From Deltaproteobacteria bacterium (GTDB lineage: Bacteria; Myxococcota_A; Polyangia; Haliangiales; Haliangiaceae), in assembly GCA_021413675.1 (NCBI GenBank), contig JAIOQA010000195.1, positions 1 to 37,342 on the forward strand: a stretch of DNA of 37,342 nucleotides. Direction: 5' to 3'. The position numbers were made by a program, and so were the translations under genes. Below the pieces are notes generated by a model, which saw only the letters and a list, made by a program, of their open reading frames with translations, had not been told where the DNA came from and ran no database searches. Shown here in pieces: positions 1 to 15,040 of this stretch; the stretch's first letter is position 1, and every line of letters begins with the position of its first letter.

Positions 1-1
1 C

Positions 2-1636
2 GCGCTCGTGCTCGGCGCCGTGATCTGGACGCTGCGCGGCCGCAGCGAGCTCGAGGTCCGGATCAAGACCGACCCCGCCGGCAAGGACGAGGCGTTCTGC
101 ATCGAGATCAACCACTCGTCGGCGCGGCCGAGCGTCGCCGAGCCCGCCGCGTTCCGCGCGCAGCTGGCGCAGGCCGGGCAGGAGGTGCGTCGGCGCGGCG
201 CGACGCTGGTCGGCAAGGTCACGCGCTTCCGGCTCGCGCCCGGCACCTGGGACGTTCACCTCTACGGCGTCTACGAGCGCGGCGGCGAGCAGCGGACCCT
301 GGGCCCCAGCTGCTCGCAGCGCGTGACCCTCGGCCGTGGCCGGTCGACCCCGCTCACGTTCGATCTGGTGCCCGACAGCGCCGAGGTCCGCATCACGATC
401 TACGACGTCAACCGCGGGCGGGTCGGGCTGTGGCTCGACGATCGCGAGCACGAGAAGATCCTGACCAACGGCGACGGCGAGGCGGTGCTGTTCGCGCCGA
501 TCGGCAGCCACACGCTGAAGATCGAGGCGCGCGGCATGCTGCTCGAGCAGCCGCTGGTGATCACCAGCCCGCGCATCGAGCGCCTGCAGATCAACATCGA
601 GCGCGAGCGCCGGCTCGCCGAGGTCTCGGGCGGGCTGTCGCTCAAGCGGACCCACGCCGCGGGGTCGGCGCCGTCGCCGGAGCGCGATCTACAGCTCCGC
701 GCCGAGGAGGATCCCGCGCCCCGCGCGCCGGTCGCCGCCGACCCCGCGCCGGTCGCCGCCGGCGCCGCAACCCTGCCGATGGCGTCGGCGCCCGCGAGCG
801 CGCGCCCCGCGGCGCCTGCCGCGCCCGCCGCGCCCGGCATGCTGCTCGGCCGCTACCGCATCGTCGCCGAGCTCGGCCGCGGCGCGATGGGCGTGGTCTA
901 CCGCGCCCACGATACCAACCTCGAGCGCGAGGTCGCGATCAAGGCGATGTCGTCCGAGCTGCGCGCCAACCCGGTGGCGCTCAACCTCTTCACCCAGGAG
1001 GCCAAGGCGCTCGCGCAGCTCAACCATCCCAACATCGTGGCGGTCTACGACCAGGCCACCGACGGCGACGACACGTACATGATGATGGAGCTGGTCGAGG
1101 GCACGACCCTCGAGGCGGTGCTCGCCGAGCGCGGCGCGGTGCCGTGGCGTCGCGCGCTCGGCGTGATCGATCAGCTGTGCGCCGGCCTGGCCTACGCCCA
1201 CGCGCGCAAGGTCATCCACCGCGACATCAAGCCCGCCAACGTCTTCGTGACTCCCGATGGACGGGTCAAGCTCGGCGACTTCGGCCTCGCGCGCGTCATG
1301 CGCGAGCTCGCGATCCGCCGCACCGAGATCCGCGGCACGCCGCTCTACATGGCGCCCGAGCAGATCACCGGCACCAACGTCGGCCACCGCGCCGACCTCT
1401 ACGCCGTCGGCTGCACGCTCTTCGAGCTCGTCACCGGCCAGCCGCCGTTCGTCGACGGCGACATCCTCTATCACCAGATGAACACGCCGCCGCCGCGCGC
1501 CTCGGCGCTCCGCCCCGAGCTACCCGCCTCGTTCGACGAGCTGGTGCTCGCGTGCCTGGCGAAGGCGCCCGAGGACCGGATCGCTACCGCCGACGACATC
1601 CGCACCCAGCTGCGGGTCGTGCTGCAGACGCCGTAG
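2..1636 (+). CDS. Ser/Thr protein kinase with C-terminal catalytic domain (5' partial)
   Basis: The reading frame is open at the left edge (first codon at base 2), so the N-terminus is missing. The visible part begins with the end of a hydrophobic segment (ALVLGAVIWTL), probably a membrane helix. About 200 residues of beta-rich sequence follow, with PEGA/carboxypeptidase-regulatory-like stretches such as GSHTLKIEARG. An Ala/Pro-rich linker leads to a complete Hanks-type kinase domain. Numbering from the GTG at base 8, the glycine loop GRGAMG is at 290-295, the ATP-binding Lys at 312, HRDIKPAN from His404, DFG from Asp424, then GTPLYMAPEQ. All catalytic residues are present, so it should phosphorylate Ser/Thr in the cytoplasm. 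The kinase sits at the C-terminus, the reverse of the common kinase-helix-sensor order. Substrate and signal are unknown. Confidence 0.93.
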   Translation, partial: ALVLGAVIWTLRGRSELEVRIKTDPAGKDEAFCIEINHSSARPSVAEPAAFRAQLAQAGQEVRRRGATLVGKVTRFRLAPGTWDVHLYGVYERGGEQRTLGPSCSQRVTLGRGRSTPLTFDLVPDSAEVRITIYDVNRGRVGLWLDDREHEKILTNGDGEAVLFAPIGSHTLKIEARGMLLEQPLVITSPRIERLQINIERERRLAEVSGGLSLKRTHAAGSAPSPERDLQLRAEEDPAPRAPVAADPAPVAAGAATLPMASAPASARPAAPAAPAAPGMLLGRYRIVAELGRGAMGVVYRAHDTNLEREVAIKAMSSELRANPVALNLFTQEAKALAQLNHPNIVAVYDQATDGDDTYMMMELVEGTTLEAVLAERGAVPWRRALGVIDQLCAGLAYAHARKVIHRDIKPANVFVTPDGRVKLGDFGLARVMRELAIRRTEIRGTPLYMAPEQITGTNVGHRADLYAVGCTLFELVTGQPPFVDGDILYHQMNTPPPRASALRPELPASFDELVLACLAKAPEDRIATADDIRTQLRVVLQTP

Positions 1637-1670
1637 GGCGCGACGATCGGCGCGTGGGCGGCTCGAGCGG

Positions 1671-1676
1671 TATCCT
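1671..1676 (+). promoter_or_regulatory. -10 element of a probably leaderless transcript (LRR-like gene)
   Basis: TATCCT ends 8 nt before ATG 1685, which would place the transcription start at or within a base or two of the start codon. No convincing -35 and no Shine-Dalgarno sequence are visible. It lies 34 nt after the stop of the upstream kinase. Confidence 0.55.
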
Positions 1677-1684
1677 GTCGCGCC

Positions 1685-2593
1685 ATGAGGGAAGGCCCGG
1701 TGCATCGGATGCTGCGCGGCTCACCGTCGCTCCAGGCGGACGCGCTCGATCACGCCGGCACCTGGGTGCTGTCTCGCAGCGGCGTGCTCAACGTGTACGG
1801 CCCGATCTCCGCGGCCGACGCCCGCCGGATCGGCGCCCACCGCAACGTCGACCTGCTCCAGCTGGTGCACTCCTACCCGAAGGCGTCCGCGCCTGGCCAG
1901 CTGCACCTGTTCGACGAGCACGTGGTGGCGCGCCATCCCAGGCTCGATCTCCGGATCACGCTCAACGGATGCGGCGCCTTCGACGACCTCGCGTTCCTCG
2001 AACACCTGCCGCATCTGCGCGGGCTGCGGGTCGATGGCAACCATGCACTCGACCTGTCGCCGGTCCGCCGTTTCGTCGCGCTCGACTCACTCGGCGTCGG
2101 CGGGCTCGGTACGTCGCTGCGCCCGCTCGAGGGGTATCCGTCCTTGACGGACCTCTTCGTCCACGAGCGCATCAAGGACGTGGAGACCATCGGGACGCTG
2201 CGCAACCTCCGCGCGCTCACCCTCGGCGGCCGGAGCCCCGCCGAGCTCGGCTTTCTCGTGCCGTTGCGCAAGTTGCGTTCGATCGCCTTCCACCTGGTCG
2301 CGCCAAGGCGCTTCGCTGACCTCTGCGCGCTGCCCGCGCTGTCCGAGCTGCGGATCTGGCGGGCGCGCATGCTCGACGCACGCGCGCTCGCGCCGATCAA
2401 CCGGATCCCGCGGCTCGACAAGCTGGCCCTCGACGAGCTGCCGCGCATCACCTCGCTTGGCTGGCTCAAGAGCAAGACGCTGCGCACCCTGGTGCTCGAT
2501 CACATGACCGGCCTGCGGTCGATCAAGGCGCTCGCCGGTGTGCCGGCGCTGCGCCGGCTGGTGGTCGACGGAAAGACCGTGATCAGGCGCTGA
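1685..2593 (+). CDS. Leucine-rich-repeat-like protein of unknown function
   Basis: A 302-residue protein without signal peptide or membrane helix. From about residue 95 to the end it has degenerate repeats of roughly 22-24 residues with a leucine-rich pattern (FLEHLPHLRGLRVDGN, IGTLRNLRALTLGG, WLKSKTLRTLVLD, ALAGVPALRRLVVDG). This resembles bacterial LRR proteins, which form curved scaffolds for protein binding. The first ~90 residues match nothing I recognise. ATG 1685 is supported by TATCCT 8 nt upstream. It follows the kinase on the same strand; an adaptor or substrate role for that kinase is conceivable but is only inference from position. Confidence 0.8.
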   Translation: MREGPVHRMLRGSPSLQADALDHAGTWVLSRSGVLNVYGPISAADARRIGAHRNVDLLQLVHSYPKASAPGQLHLFDEHVVARHPRLDLRITLNGCGAFDDLAFLEHLPHLRGLRVDGNHALDLSPVRRFVALDSLGVGGLGTSLRPLEGYPSLTDLFVHERIKDVETIGTLRNLRALTLGGRSPAELGFLVPLRKLRSIAFHLVAPRRFADLCALPALSELRIWRARMLDARALAPINRIPRLDKLALDELPRITSLGWLKSKTLRTLVLDHMTGLRSIKALAGVPALRRLVVDGKTVIRR

Positions 2594-2801
2594 ACGGATC
2601 GCGGCGGGAGCCCGTCGTGTCGTGTCGTCGCGTCGAGGCAACGTGTGGCGGCCCGGCATGTGTCGGGGCCTCGCGTGAGACGGCGACGCGTGCTGATTCG
2701 CCGATCAATCGACTCGCACCTGGCCATGATAGCTTCGCCGAGTCGAGGAACGGCGTCGGTCGGCGTCGACGGCCGATGGGTCGGTCGGAAAGGGAGGGGA
2801 T

Positions 2802-4283
2802 ATGCATGCCAGTACGCTGCGCATCGCGTTGGTGGCACTGACGATGTCTGGCGGGTGTTCAACGGAGGGCCCGCCGGGGCAACCGGGCCCGATGGGCTCA
2901 ATGGGAACGATGGGAGTGGCCGGCGTCGGGCGCGATGCGTTGCTTCGCACGATGCCCGAGAGCGCAGGGCCGAACTGCGCCGCGGGCGGAACGCGGCTGG
3001 AGGTCGGGCTCGACGCCAACGACAACGGCGTTCTGGACGCCGATGAAGTTGTCGCGGGCGCGACCACGTATCTGTGCAATGGAATCGATGGCGCCGTCGG
3101 CGCGCGAGGCGGCGATGGCCCGGAGGGACCTGCAGGCCCCACGGGGCCAGCGGGCGCGCCTGGTGCGGCCGGGGAGTCCGTCATCGCAGCGTCCGAGGCA
3201 CCGGGGCCAAACTGCGCAGACGGTGGGACGAGGTTCACCGTCGGTGGCGCGGTGACCTTCGCGTGCGACGGTGCTGCTGGACCAGAAGGCCCGAGTGGGC
3301 AGCAGGGCCCGCAGGGTGAGCCCGGCGCCCCTGGAGCGCCCGGTTCGCCCGGTTCGCCCGGTTCGTCGGGGCCAGCTGGACCAACTGGACCAGCTGGCCC
3401 ACCGGGACCGGCCGCCTTCAATCCGCTGCAAGTAGCAACGCTCCACTGGTACGCCGCGAACGCCACGTTTCCGCCGCTCGCGACCGGCGGTCGCCCGCTC
3501 GGGATCGCCTTCGATGGGAAGCGGATGTGGGTCGTGAACAACTCGAGCGACAGCGTCACGGTGTTCGACCCTGACGGCAGCTCGATTACTGTACCGGTCG
3601 GTGGCCAGCCAAGCGCGGCGGCGTTCGATGGCACCAACATCTGGGTGACGAACGGAACCGGGAGCTCCGTCACCAAGATCCGCGCGTCCGACGCGCAGGT
3701 CGTTGGTACCTACGCGACGGGCGGGCAGGACGCGCGGGAGGTCGCGTTCGATGGATCCTGCGTCTGGGTCTCCAACAGCATCGGAAACACCGTCACTCGG
3801 CTGGACGGAGTGACTGGCGCCGTGGTGGGGCAGGTTCCGGTTGGCGCCGCTCCGCGCGGCCTGGCCTTCGACGGACGGTCGATCTGGGTCGCAAACCAGC
3901 AAGGCAGTAGCCTGACGAAGATCCGCGCAGCCGACGGCCTCGATCAGGGCACGTTCCCGGTCTGCAGCGATCCGATCGGACTAGGTTTCGATGGCGCCAG
4001 TGTGTGGGTGTCATGCGCGACGACGGCGCGCGTTCAGGTCGTCTCCTCGAGCGGCGACGTCATCGACACGATCGCGACCGGTAGTGGCCCGGCGGGCATG
4101 GTGTTCGACGGCGAGAACGTGTGGATCACGAACCAGAACGACAACACCGTGACCAAGGTCAGAACCTCAGATCGGACGGTGCTCGGGACCTACCCCGTCG
4201 GGCTGAATCCGGGGTCCGCCGCGTTCGATGGCGTGAACGTCTGGGTCACGAACATGGCGTCGAACACGGTGTCGAGACTGTAG
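2802..4283 (+). CDS. Collagen-like lipoprotein with seven-blade beta-propeller
   Basis: A 493-residue predicted surface lipoprotein. A short signal peptide ends in a lipobox with Cys19 (MSGGC). Next come a Gly-X-Y collagen-like stretch (about 23-42), a Cys-containing module of the DUF7151 type ([20 protein letters not shown] through TYLCNG), a second collagen stretch, a shortened copy of that module ([14 protein letters not shown]) and a third collagen stretch (about 158-205). The C-terminal ~275 residues hold seven copies of a [AVG]FDGxxxWVxN repeat with KIR and VTV strands, as in YncE/Vgb-type propellers. AGGGAGGGGA (2791-2800) just before ATG 2802 is a strong Shine-Dalgarno, unlike most neighbours. 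Codon use is visibly less GC-biased than nearby genes (GGA, CCA and GAT are common), which may mean transfer. The ligand is unknown; adhesion is a guess. Confidence 0.88.
   Translation: MHASTLRIALVALTMSGGCSTEGPPGQPGPMGSMGTMGVAGVGRDALLRTMPESAGPNCAAGGTRLEVGLDANDNGVLDADEVVAGATTYLCNGIDGAVGARGGDGPEGPAGPTGPAGAPGAAGESVIAASEAPGPNCADGGTRFTVGGAVTFACDGAAGPEGPSGQQGPQGEPGAPGAPGSPGSPGSSGPAGPTGPAGPPGPAAFNPLQVATLHWYAANATFPPLATGGRPLGIAFDGKRMWVVNNSSDSVTVFDPDGSSITVPVGGQPSAAAFDGTNIWVTNGTGSSVTKIRASDAQVVGTYATGGQDAREVAFDGSCVWVSNSIGNTVTRLDGVTGAVVGQVPVGAAPRGLAFDGRSIWVANQQGSSLTKIRAADGLDQGTFPVCSDPIGLGFDGASVWVSCATTARVQVVSSSGDVIDTIATGSGPAGMVFDGENVWITNQNDNTVTKVRTSDRTVLGTYPVGLNPGSAAFDGVNVWVTNMASNTVSRL
3330..3410 (+). repeat. 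Tandem 9-bp repeats inside the collagen-like region
   Basis: Near-perfect 9-bp units (GCCCGGTTC-like, then CCAGCTGGA-like) encode successive Gly-Ser-Pro and Gly-Pro-Ala/Thr triplets. Because the unit is a multiple of three, slippage here would change collagen-stalk length without shifting the frame. Confidence 0.7.
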
Positions 4284-4310
4284 TCGCGACCGTCCGCCCG
4301 GCGCCGTAAC

Positions 4311-4341
4311 CACGGCCGCGCTCGCCCCATCACAGCCGTGG
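4311..4341. terminator. Possible weak hairpin after the propeller lipoprotein
   Basis: CCACGGC (4311-4317) can pair with GCCGTGG (4335-4341) across a 17-nt loop, 28 nt after the lipoprotein stop and just before the next start. There is no T-run, so it is only a candidate transcript end. Confidence 0.25.
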
Positions 4342-4347
4342 CACCCG

Positions 4348-4500
4348 ATGCCCGAAGGCCACACCATCCACTGCCTCGCGCGTGATCTGACCGCGGAGCA
4401 GGCCACCTGCCGCGCGTGCGGCAGCGCGGTCGCGCGGCTCGCGCTCGCGGCGCGCACGATCTACGCCTGCGAGACCTGTCAGCCCCGGCCGCGGTCATGA
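4348..4500 (+). pseudogene. Internally deleted Fpg/Nei-family DNA glycosylase remnant (50 codons)
   Basis: The ORF starts MPEGHTIHCLARDL, the characteristic Fpg/Nei N-terminus with the catalytic Pro2-Glu3 pair (family members usually read HRLARD; here the Arg is Cys). After about 20 residues it jumps to CRACG, 18 residues, then [10 protein letters not shown], the four-cysteine zinc finger that ends these enzymes. Full-length relatives are about 260-280 residues, so roughly 210-220 residues including the whole helix-two-turn-helix domain are absent, with the frame kept. It cannot be a working glycosylase. The stop overlaps the next start as ATGA. It could instead be a small zinc-finger protein now, or an assembly collapse. 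Confidence 0.75.
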
Positions 4501-4889
4501 CGCGCGCCGCGTCCAAGGCCTGCGCGCGCTGCGGCCGGACGTTCGCGTGGCGCAAGCGCTGGGCCGCCTGCTGGGAGCAGGTGCGCTACTGCTCGGAGGC
4601 CTGTCGCGCGGATCGCCAGCCCTCGGTCGGCGCCGCGTACGCCGAGGCGATCGTCGCGCTGCTCGCGGCCCGCGTCCCCGAGGCCTCGATCTGTCCGTCG
4701 GAGGTCGCGCGAACGCTCGATCCCGAGGCGTGGCGCGACCGTATGGCCGACGTCCGCGCCGCGGCGCTCCGGCTCGCGCGCGCCGAGCTCGTGGTCGTGA
4801 CCCAGGGCCCGGCGATCGTCGATGCGCTCACCGCGCGCGGCCCGATCCGGCTGCGCCGCGGCCCGCGCTTCACGGCGTCGCGAGCGTGA
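4497..4889 (+). CDS. DUF2256-DUF3253 two-domain protein
   Basis: A 130-residue protein. Residues ~8-42 form a DUF2256-type zinc module ([14 protein letters not shown], then YCSEACR) and residues ~50-128 match the DUF3253 pattern ([19 protein letters not shown], then [11 protein letters not shown]), a small winged-helix-like fold. No biochemical function is established for either family. The ATG overlaps the stop of the glycosylase remnant (ATGA), so translation was probably coupled to the intact upstream gene, and a DNA-associated role is a reasonable guess. The 3' end overlaps the convergent lipoprotein gene by 20 bp. Confidence 0.88.
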   Translation: MTRAASKACARCGRTFAWRKRWAACWEQVRYCSEACRADRQPSVGAAYAEAIVALLAARVPEASICPSEVARTLDPEAWRDRMADVRAAALRLARAELVVVTQGPAIVDALTARGPIRLRRGPRFTASRA

Positions 4890-5316
4890 CGCCGTAGCCG
4901 CGCAGCAGCTCGCGGCCCTGGTCGATCGAGAGCCCGAGGTAGCTGTCGGGGCCGCGCGGGCTGTCGTCGAGCACGAGCTTCGCGTCGAACGGCGGCTCGT
5001 CGTCGATGCGCTGGACCTTGAACTTCGTCGTCGCGCGCTCGCCGTCGTCGGGGAACACCAGCGCCAGGCGCCGGCCGTCGACGTTGAACGTGTACATCTC
5101 GTACTCGCCCTTGTAGAAGCGGGCCTTCTGGTACACGCCCGACCGCGACTCCGCGTCGAAGAACAGCACGTGGAACGTGTCCTTCGGGCCGGTCGGCACG
5201 TGATCGATCCACACGTGCTCGACCAGCGCGCGCCCGCCGTCGGCGGCGTCGAGGTCGGCGCCGCGCGAGCCGCAGGCCGCGAGCGCGAGGGGGAGCGTGA
5301 GGGCAAGGATCCGCAT
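4870..5316 (-). CDS. Small lipoprotein of unknown function
   Basis: 148 residues starting [17 protein letters not shown], a signal peptide with a clear LAAC lipobox, so it should be lipid-anchored in the envelope. The mature part ([21 protein letters not shown] and similar) looks like an all-beta domain; I do not recognise the family. An in-frame ATG 20 codons upstream would spoil the signal peptide. The chosen ATG has TATCGT 7 nt before it. It is divergent from the ABC transporter, with 79 bp between starts, and its 3' end runs 20 bp into the DUF2256 gene. Confidence 0.8.
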   Translation of the reverse strand: MRILALTLPLALAACGSRGADLDAADGGRALVEHVWIDHVPTGPKDTFHVLFFDAESRSGVYQKARFYKGEYEMYTFNVDGRRLALVFPDDGERATTKFKVQRIDDEPPFDAKLVLDDSPRGPDSYLGLSIDQGRELLRGYGVTLATP

Positions 5317-5323
5317 GACCGCA

Positions 5324-5329
5324 ACGATA
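5324..5329 (-). promoter_or_regulatory. -10 element of the lipoprotein gene
   Basis: TATCGT on the minus strand lies 7 nt before ATG 5316. It forms a divergent pair with the plus-strand element at 5384. Confidence 0.5.
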
Positions 5330-5383
5330 CGCCCGCGGTGATTTCGCGCCAGCGGATCCCGCGCCAGCCCGGACATCGTGCCC

Positions 5384-5389
5384 TACGCT
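5384..5389 (+). promoter_or_regulatory. -10 element that fixes the ABC ATPase start
   Basis: TACGCT ends 6 nt before GTG 5396. The earlier in-frame GTG at 5378 lies upstream of this hexamer and would be outside the transcript, so 5396 is preferred. Confidence 0.5.
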
Positions 5390-5395
5390 TGCGCG

Positions 5396-6330
<935 letters not shown>

Positions 6331-6334
<4 letters not shown>

Positions 6335-7092
6335 ACGTCCACGCGATCCGCGCGATCTACCGGTTCGAGATGGCGCGCACGTTCCGGACCGTGGTCCAGA
6401 GCATCGCCTCGCCGGTGCTGTCGACCTCGCTGTACTTCGTCGTGTTCGGCTCGGCGATCGGCTCGCGCATGGGCACGGTCGGCGGCGTCAGCTACGGCTC
6501 GTTCATCATCCCGGGGCTGGTCATGCTGTCGCTCCTCGGCGAGAGCATCTCGAACGCGTCGTTCGGGATCTACCTGCCGAAGTGGTCGGGCACGATCTAC
6601 GAGCTGCTATCGGCGCCGGTGTCGTTCGTCGAGGTCGTGATCGGCTATGTCGGCGCGGCCGCGACCAAGTCGATCATGCTCGGCACGCTGATCCTGGTGA
6701 CCGCGCGGGTGTTCGTGCCCTACGAGATCGTGCACCCGGTCTGGATGGTGACCTTCCTGGTGCTGACCGCGGTCACGTTCAGCATGTTCGGCTTCATCAT
6801 CGGGCTGTGGGCCGACAGCTTCCAGAAGCTGCAGACCATCCCGCTCATGGTCGTCACGCCGCTCACCTTCCTCGGCGGCGCGTTCTACTCGATCAACATG
6901 CTGCCGCCGTTCTGGCAGACCGTGACCTTGTTCAACCCGGTCGTGTACCTGATCAGCGGCATGCGCTGGGCGTTCTACGGCACGTCGGACGTCAACGTCG
7001 TCACCAGCGTCGCGATGACCGGCGGCTTCCTGGTCGCCTGTCTGGTCGCGATCGCGGTGATCTTCCGCACCGGCTACAAGCTGAAGTCGTAG
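6331..7092 (+). CDS. ABC-2 type permease (YadH-like)
   Basis: 253 residues with about six hydrophobic helices, the membrane half of the exporter encoded immediately upstream. The C-terminal ABC-2 signature is clear: [20 protein letters not shown] followed by [16 protein letters not shown], very like YadH. Length is normal. It shares ATGA with the ATPase gene and its last 19 bp overlap the convergent lipoprotein gene. Presumably two copies of each subunit form the transporter in the inner membrane. Confidence 0.92.
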
Positions 7093-7829
7093 CGCCGGTC
7101 GCGGCGCGCTCGGTCGGCGACGACGACGAGGACGTCGATCTGTTCGTCGACGCGGAGGAGGACGCGATCGCCGGCGCGCAGGTCGATCGTGCGGGTGACA
7201 CAGCGCTCGGCCTGCGCGTCGAACGCGCGCACCTCGTGCGTGCCCGCGTCGAGGATGGCGGTCGCGCCATCGGTCATCGCGCGACCATCGACCCGCGCCT
7301 GCGCGCCGGGGGAGAGCGCGTGCAGGTCGAGCTGCACCTGCACCGTCTGGCCGCGGGTCTCGTCGCGGACCCGCGCCGCTTCCGCCGCGAACGAGGCGCG
7401 CTGGGTCGGGACCGACGACGCGAGCTGGACCGCGAGCTCCGCGTTCGCCGCCGCGGCCGCGCTGTAGCCCACCTCGCGCTGGGCGCGGGCGATCAGCAGC
7501 GCGATGCCCGGGAAGGTGCGGGTCGGGGTGATCGTCAGCAGCGCGGCGAGTGCGCCGCGGTGGTCGCCGACGTTGATCCGTGATTCCGCGAGGACATACG
7601 CGCTGCGGTCGGCCGCGCTCGGGTCGCGGCTCGCCCACGCGCCGTCCGGCGCGGTCAGCACGACCGCGAGCGGCTCGCTGGTCGCCGGGCCAAGGCACTC
7701 GTCGAGGGTCGGCGGGCTGCCCACGGCCAGCGGTCCCTGGCCGTGGTCCTCGCGCGGCGCGTGCGCACAACCAATCGCCGCGATCGCCACGCCCATCCAC
7801 CAGCACCCACGCGTGAGCTCGACCGTCAT
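7074..7829 (-). CDS. Lipoprotein with TPR-like and PEGA-like regions
   Basis: 251 residues from ATG 7829. The N-terminus [24 protein letters not shown] carries a hydrophobic stretch and the lipobox AIGC. The middle ([17 protein letters not shown], then [19 protein letters not shown]) looks like one or two helical TPR-type repeats, and the C-terminal ~90 residues contain a PEGA-like sandwich ([20 protein letters not shown]). No enzyme motif is present. ATG 7796 inside the signal peptide is an alternative start; 7829 is preferred because a -35/-10-like pair ends 6 nt before it. It lies downstream of gltD on the same strand, separated by a hairpin, so is probably a separate transcript. Confidence 0.72.
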   Translation of the reverse strand: MTVELTRGCWWMGVAIAAIGCAHAPREDHGQGPLAVGSPPTLDECLGPATSEPLAVVLTAPDGAWASRDPSAADRSAYVLAESRINVGDHRGALAALLTITPTRTFPGIALLIARAQREVGYSAAAAANAELAVQLASSVPTQRASFAAEAARVRDETRGQTVQVQLDLHALSPGAQARVDGRAMTDGATAILDAGTHEVRAFDAQAERCVTRTIDLRAGDRVLLRVDEQIDVLVVVADRARRDRRYDFSL

Positions 7830-7835
7830 CGACGC

Positions 7836-7864
7836 AGCGTCCGCCGCGACGCTCGGGCGGTCAA
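7836..7864 (-). promoter_or_regulatory. Probable promoter of the 7829 lipoprotein gene
   Basis: On the minus strand, TTGACC (7859-7864), a 17-nt spacer and GACGCT (7836-7841) are followed after 6 nt by ATG 7829. The -10 departs from TAnnnT at its first base but the -35 match is good. Confidence 0.4.
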
Positions 7865-7897
7865 CGGCCGTGACGGATCTGGCATCCGCCACGGCCG
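7865..7897 (-). terminator. Stem-loop downstream of gltD
   Basis: Fourteen-base arms (7865-7878 and 7884-7897) pair with a single mismatch around a 5-nt loop, starting 19 nt after the gltD stop. There is no T-run, only TT, which also begins the -35 of the next gene. Probably the end of the gltBD transcript. Confidence 0.5.
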
Positions 7898-7916
7898 GTC
7901 GAGGTCATCGCCCGGG

Positions 7917-13966
<6,050 letters not shown>

Positions 13967-14006
13967 TCGCGCTCCCTCAGCGTCGTTGCCAGTCGATGAC
14001 GCGGTG

Positions 14007-14034
14007 AGTATAACGCGATGCGTTAGCTGGTAAA
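14007..14034 (-). promoter_or_regulatory. gltBD promoter
   Basis: On the minus strand, TTTACC (14029-14034), a 16-nt spacer and TATACT (14007-14012) lie about 40 nt before ATG 13966. The leader holds a GAGGGA Shine-Dalgarno close to the start. This is the most conventional promoter in the window. Confidence 0.65.
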
Positions 14035-14057
14035 GGGAAAAAGGCCGAGGGATCCCT

Positions 14058-14063
14058 TAGAAT
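14058..14063 (+). promoter_or_regulatory. -10 element of the coiled-coil lipoprotein gene
   Basis: TAGAAT ends 8 nt before ATG 14072, divergent from the gltBD promoter. A TTG at 14063 in the same frame overlaps this hexamer and is rejected as start. Confidence 0.55.
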
Positions 14064-14071
14064 TGGGGTCT

Positions 14072-15019
14072 ATGGCGTCCCGCTGGCTTGTCGTTGCGAT
14101 GGTGACCGCGCTCGGCCTCACGGCCTGCAAGAGCAAGGACGAGGGCGGAGGCGCTCCGCCGCCGCCGGATCCGAAGGCGCAGAAGGAGCAGGCCGACCTG
14201 CTCGCGCGGCGCGATGCGCTGCTGAAGACGCGGCAGCAGATCAAGGACGAGCAGGCGAAGGTCGAGGAGCAGCGCCGCGCGCTCGCGCAGCAGGGCGGCG
14301 ACACCTCGGAGCTCGACAAGAAGGCGCAGGAGCTCGCCACCCAGAACGACAAGCTCGCCAGCGACGAGTCGCAGCTGCTCGACTCGTTCGAGCGCACGCT
14401 CGCCGAGCTGCAGACGGCGCGCGCCGGCGCCGACCAGGCGACCCAGGTCGCGGCGCGCGAGGGCTCGATGGCGACCCGCGAGAAGCAGGTCGCGACCCGC
14501 GAGGCCGCGCTCGCCGCGCGCGAGGCCTCGCTCGCGGATCGCGAGCGCGCCCAGGCGGTGCGCGAGAAGGAGACCTGCAGCGGCGGTGGTGGCGGCACCA
14601 CGACCATCATCCAGCAGGTCGACGCCAAGGGCTCGAAGTACTCGAAGCGCGACGTCGAGCCGCTGCTCAAGGGCGCGCGCGACGCGATGAGCCGCAAGGG
14701 CCTGCTGGGCAGCGATCTGCCGGCGCAGGTCCAGGGCCTCGAGCGCGAGGCGACCAAGGCGATGGGCGAGGGTGACTACGGCTCGGCGTTCTACGCGGCG
14801 CGCTCGCTCGCCGCGACGATCGACGCGACCAAGATCGATCGCGGCTTCGTCTCGGCGAAGATCGCGCGGCTCTCCGCCCGCATGAAGGGCGCGAGCCTCG
14901 ACGCCGCCAAGCAGAAGCAGGTCGACGATCTGTTCGTCGAGGCCACGACCAAGTACGGCGACGGCGACTTCGGCGGCGCGAACCGTAAGCTCAACCAGAT
15001 CTACGGCGTGGTGCAGTAG
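14072..15019 (+). CDS. Coiled-coil lipoprotein of unknown function
   Basis: 315 residues. The signal peptide MASRWLVVAMVTALGLTACK has an LTAC lipobox. Residues ~35-170 are a highly charged coiled coil; its end is built of seven-residue units (QVATREA, ALAAREA, SLADRER, AQAVREK). A short Gly-rich hinge (CSGGGGGTTT) leads to a ~140-residue mostly helical C-terminal domain with KYSKRDVEPLLKGARDAM and YGDGDFGGANRKLNQI, suggestive of TPR-like packing. It probably extends from the membrane into the periplasm. No known family recognised. Single-gene transcript, convergent with the next gene. Confidence 0.82.
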   Translation: MASRWLVVAMVTALGLTACKSKDEGGGAPPPPDPKAQKEQADLLARRDALLKTRQQIKDEQAKVEEQRRALAQQGGDTSELDKKAQELATQNDKLASDESQLLDSFERTLAELQTARAGADQATQVAAREGSMATREKQVATREAALAAREASLADRERAQAVREKETCSGGGGGTTTIIQQVDAKGSKYSKRDVEPLLKGARDAMSRKGLLGSDLPAQVQGLEREATKAMGEGDYGSAFYAARSLAATIDATKIDRGFVSAKIARLSARMKGASLDAAKQKQVDDLFVEATTKYGDGDFGGANRKLNQIYGVVQ

Positions 15020-15040
15020 GCGCGGCCGTCACCGCATCGG

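Noticed and set aside
430..2319. A 629-codon plus-strand frame across the kinase and LRR-like genes
   Set aside because: Arg-rich shadow in the second frame of the kinase, without motifs.
5378..5395. GTG 5378 as start of the ABC ATPase
   Set aside because: It lies upstream of the TACGCT hexamer that ends 6 nt before the in-frame GTG 5396.
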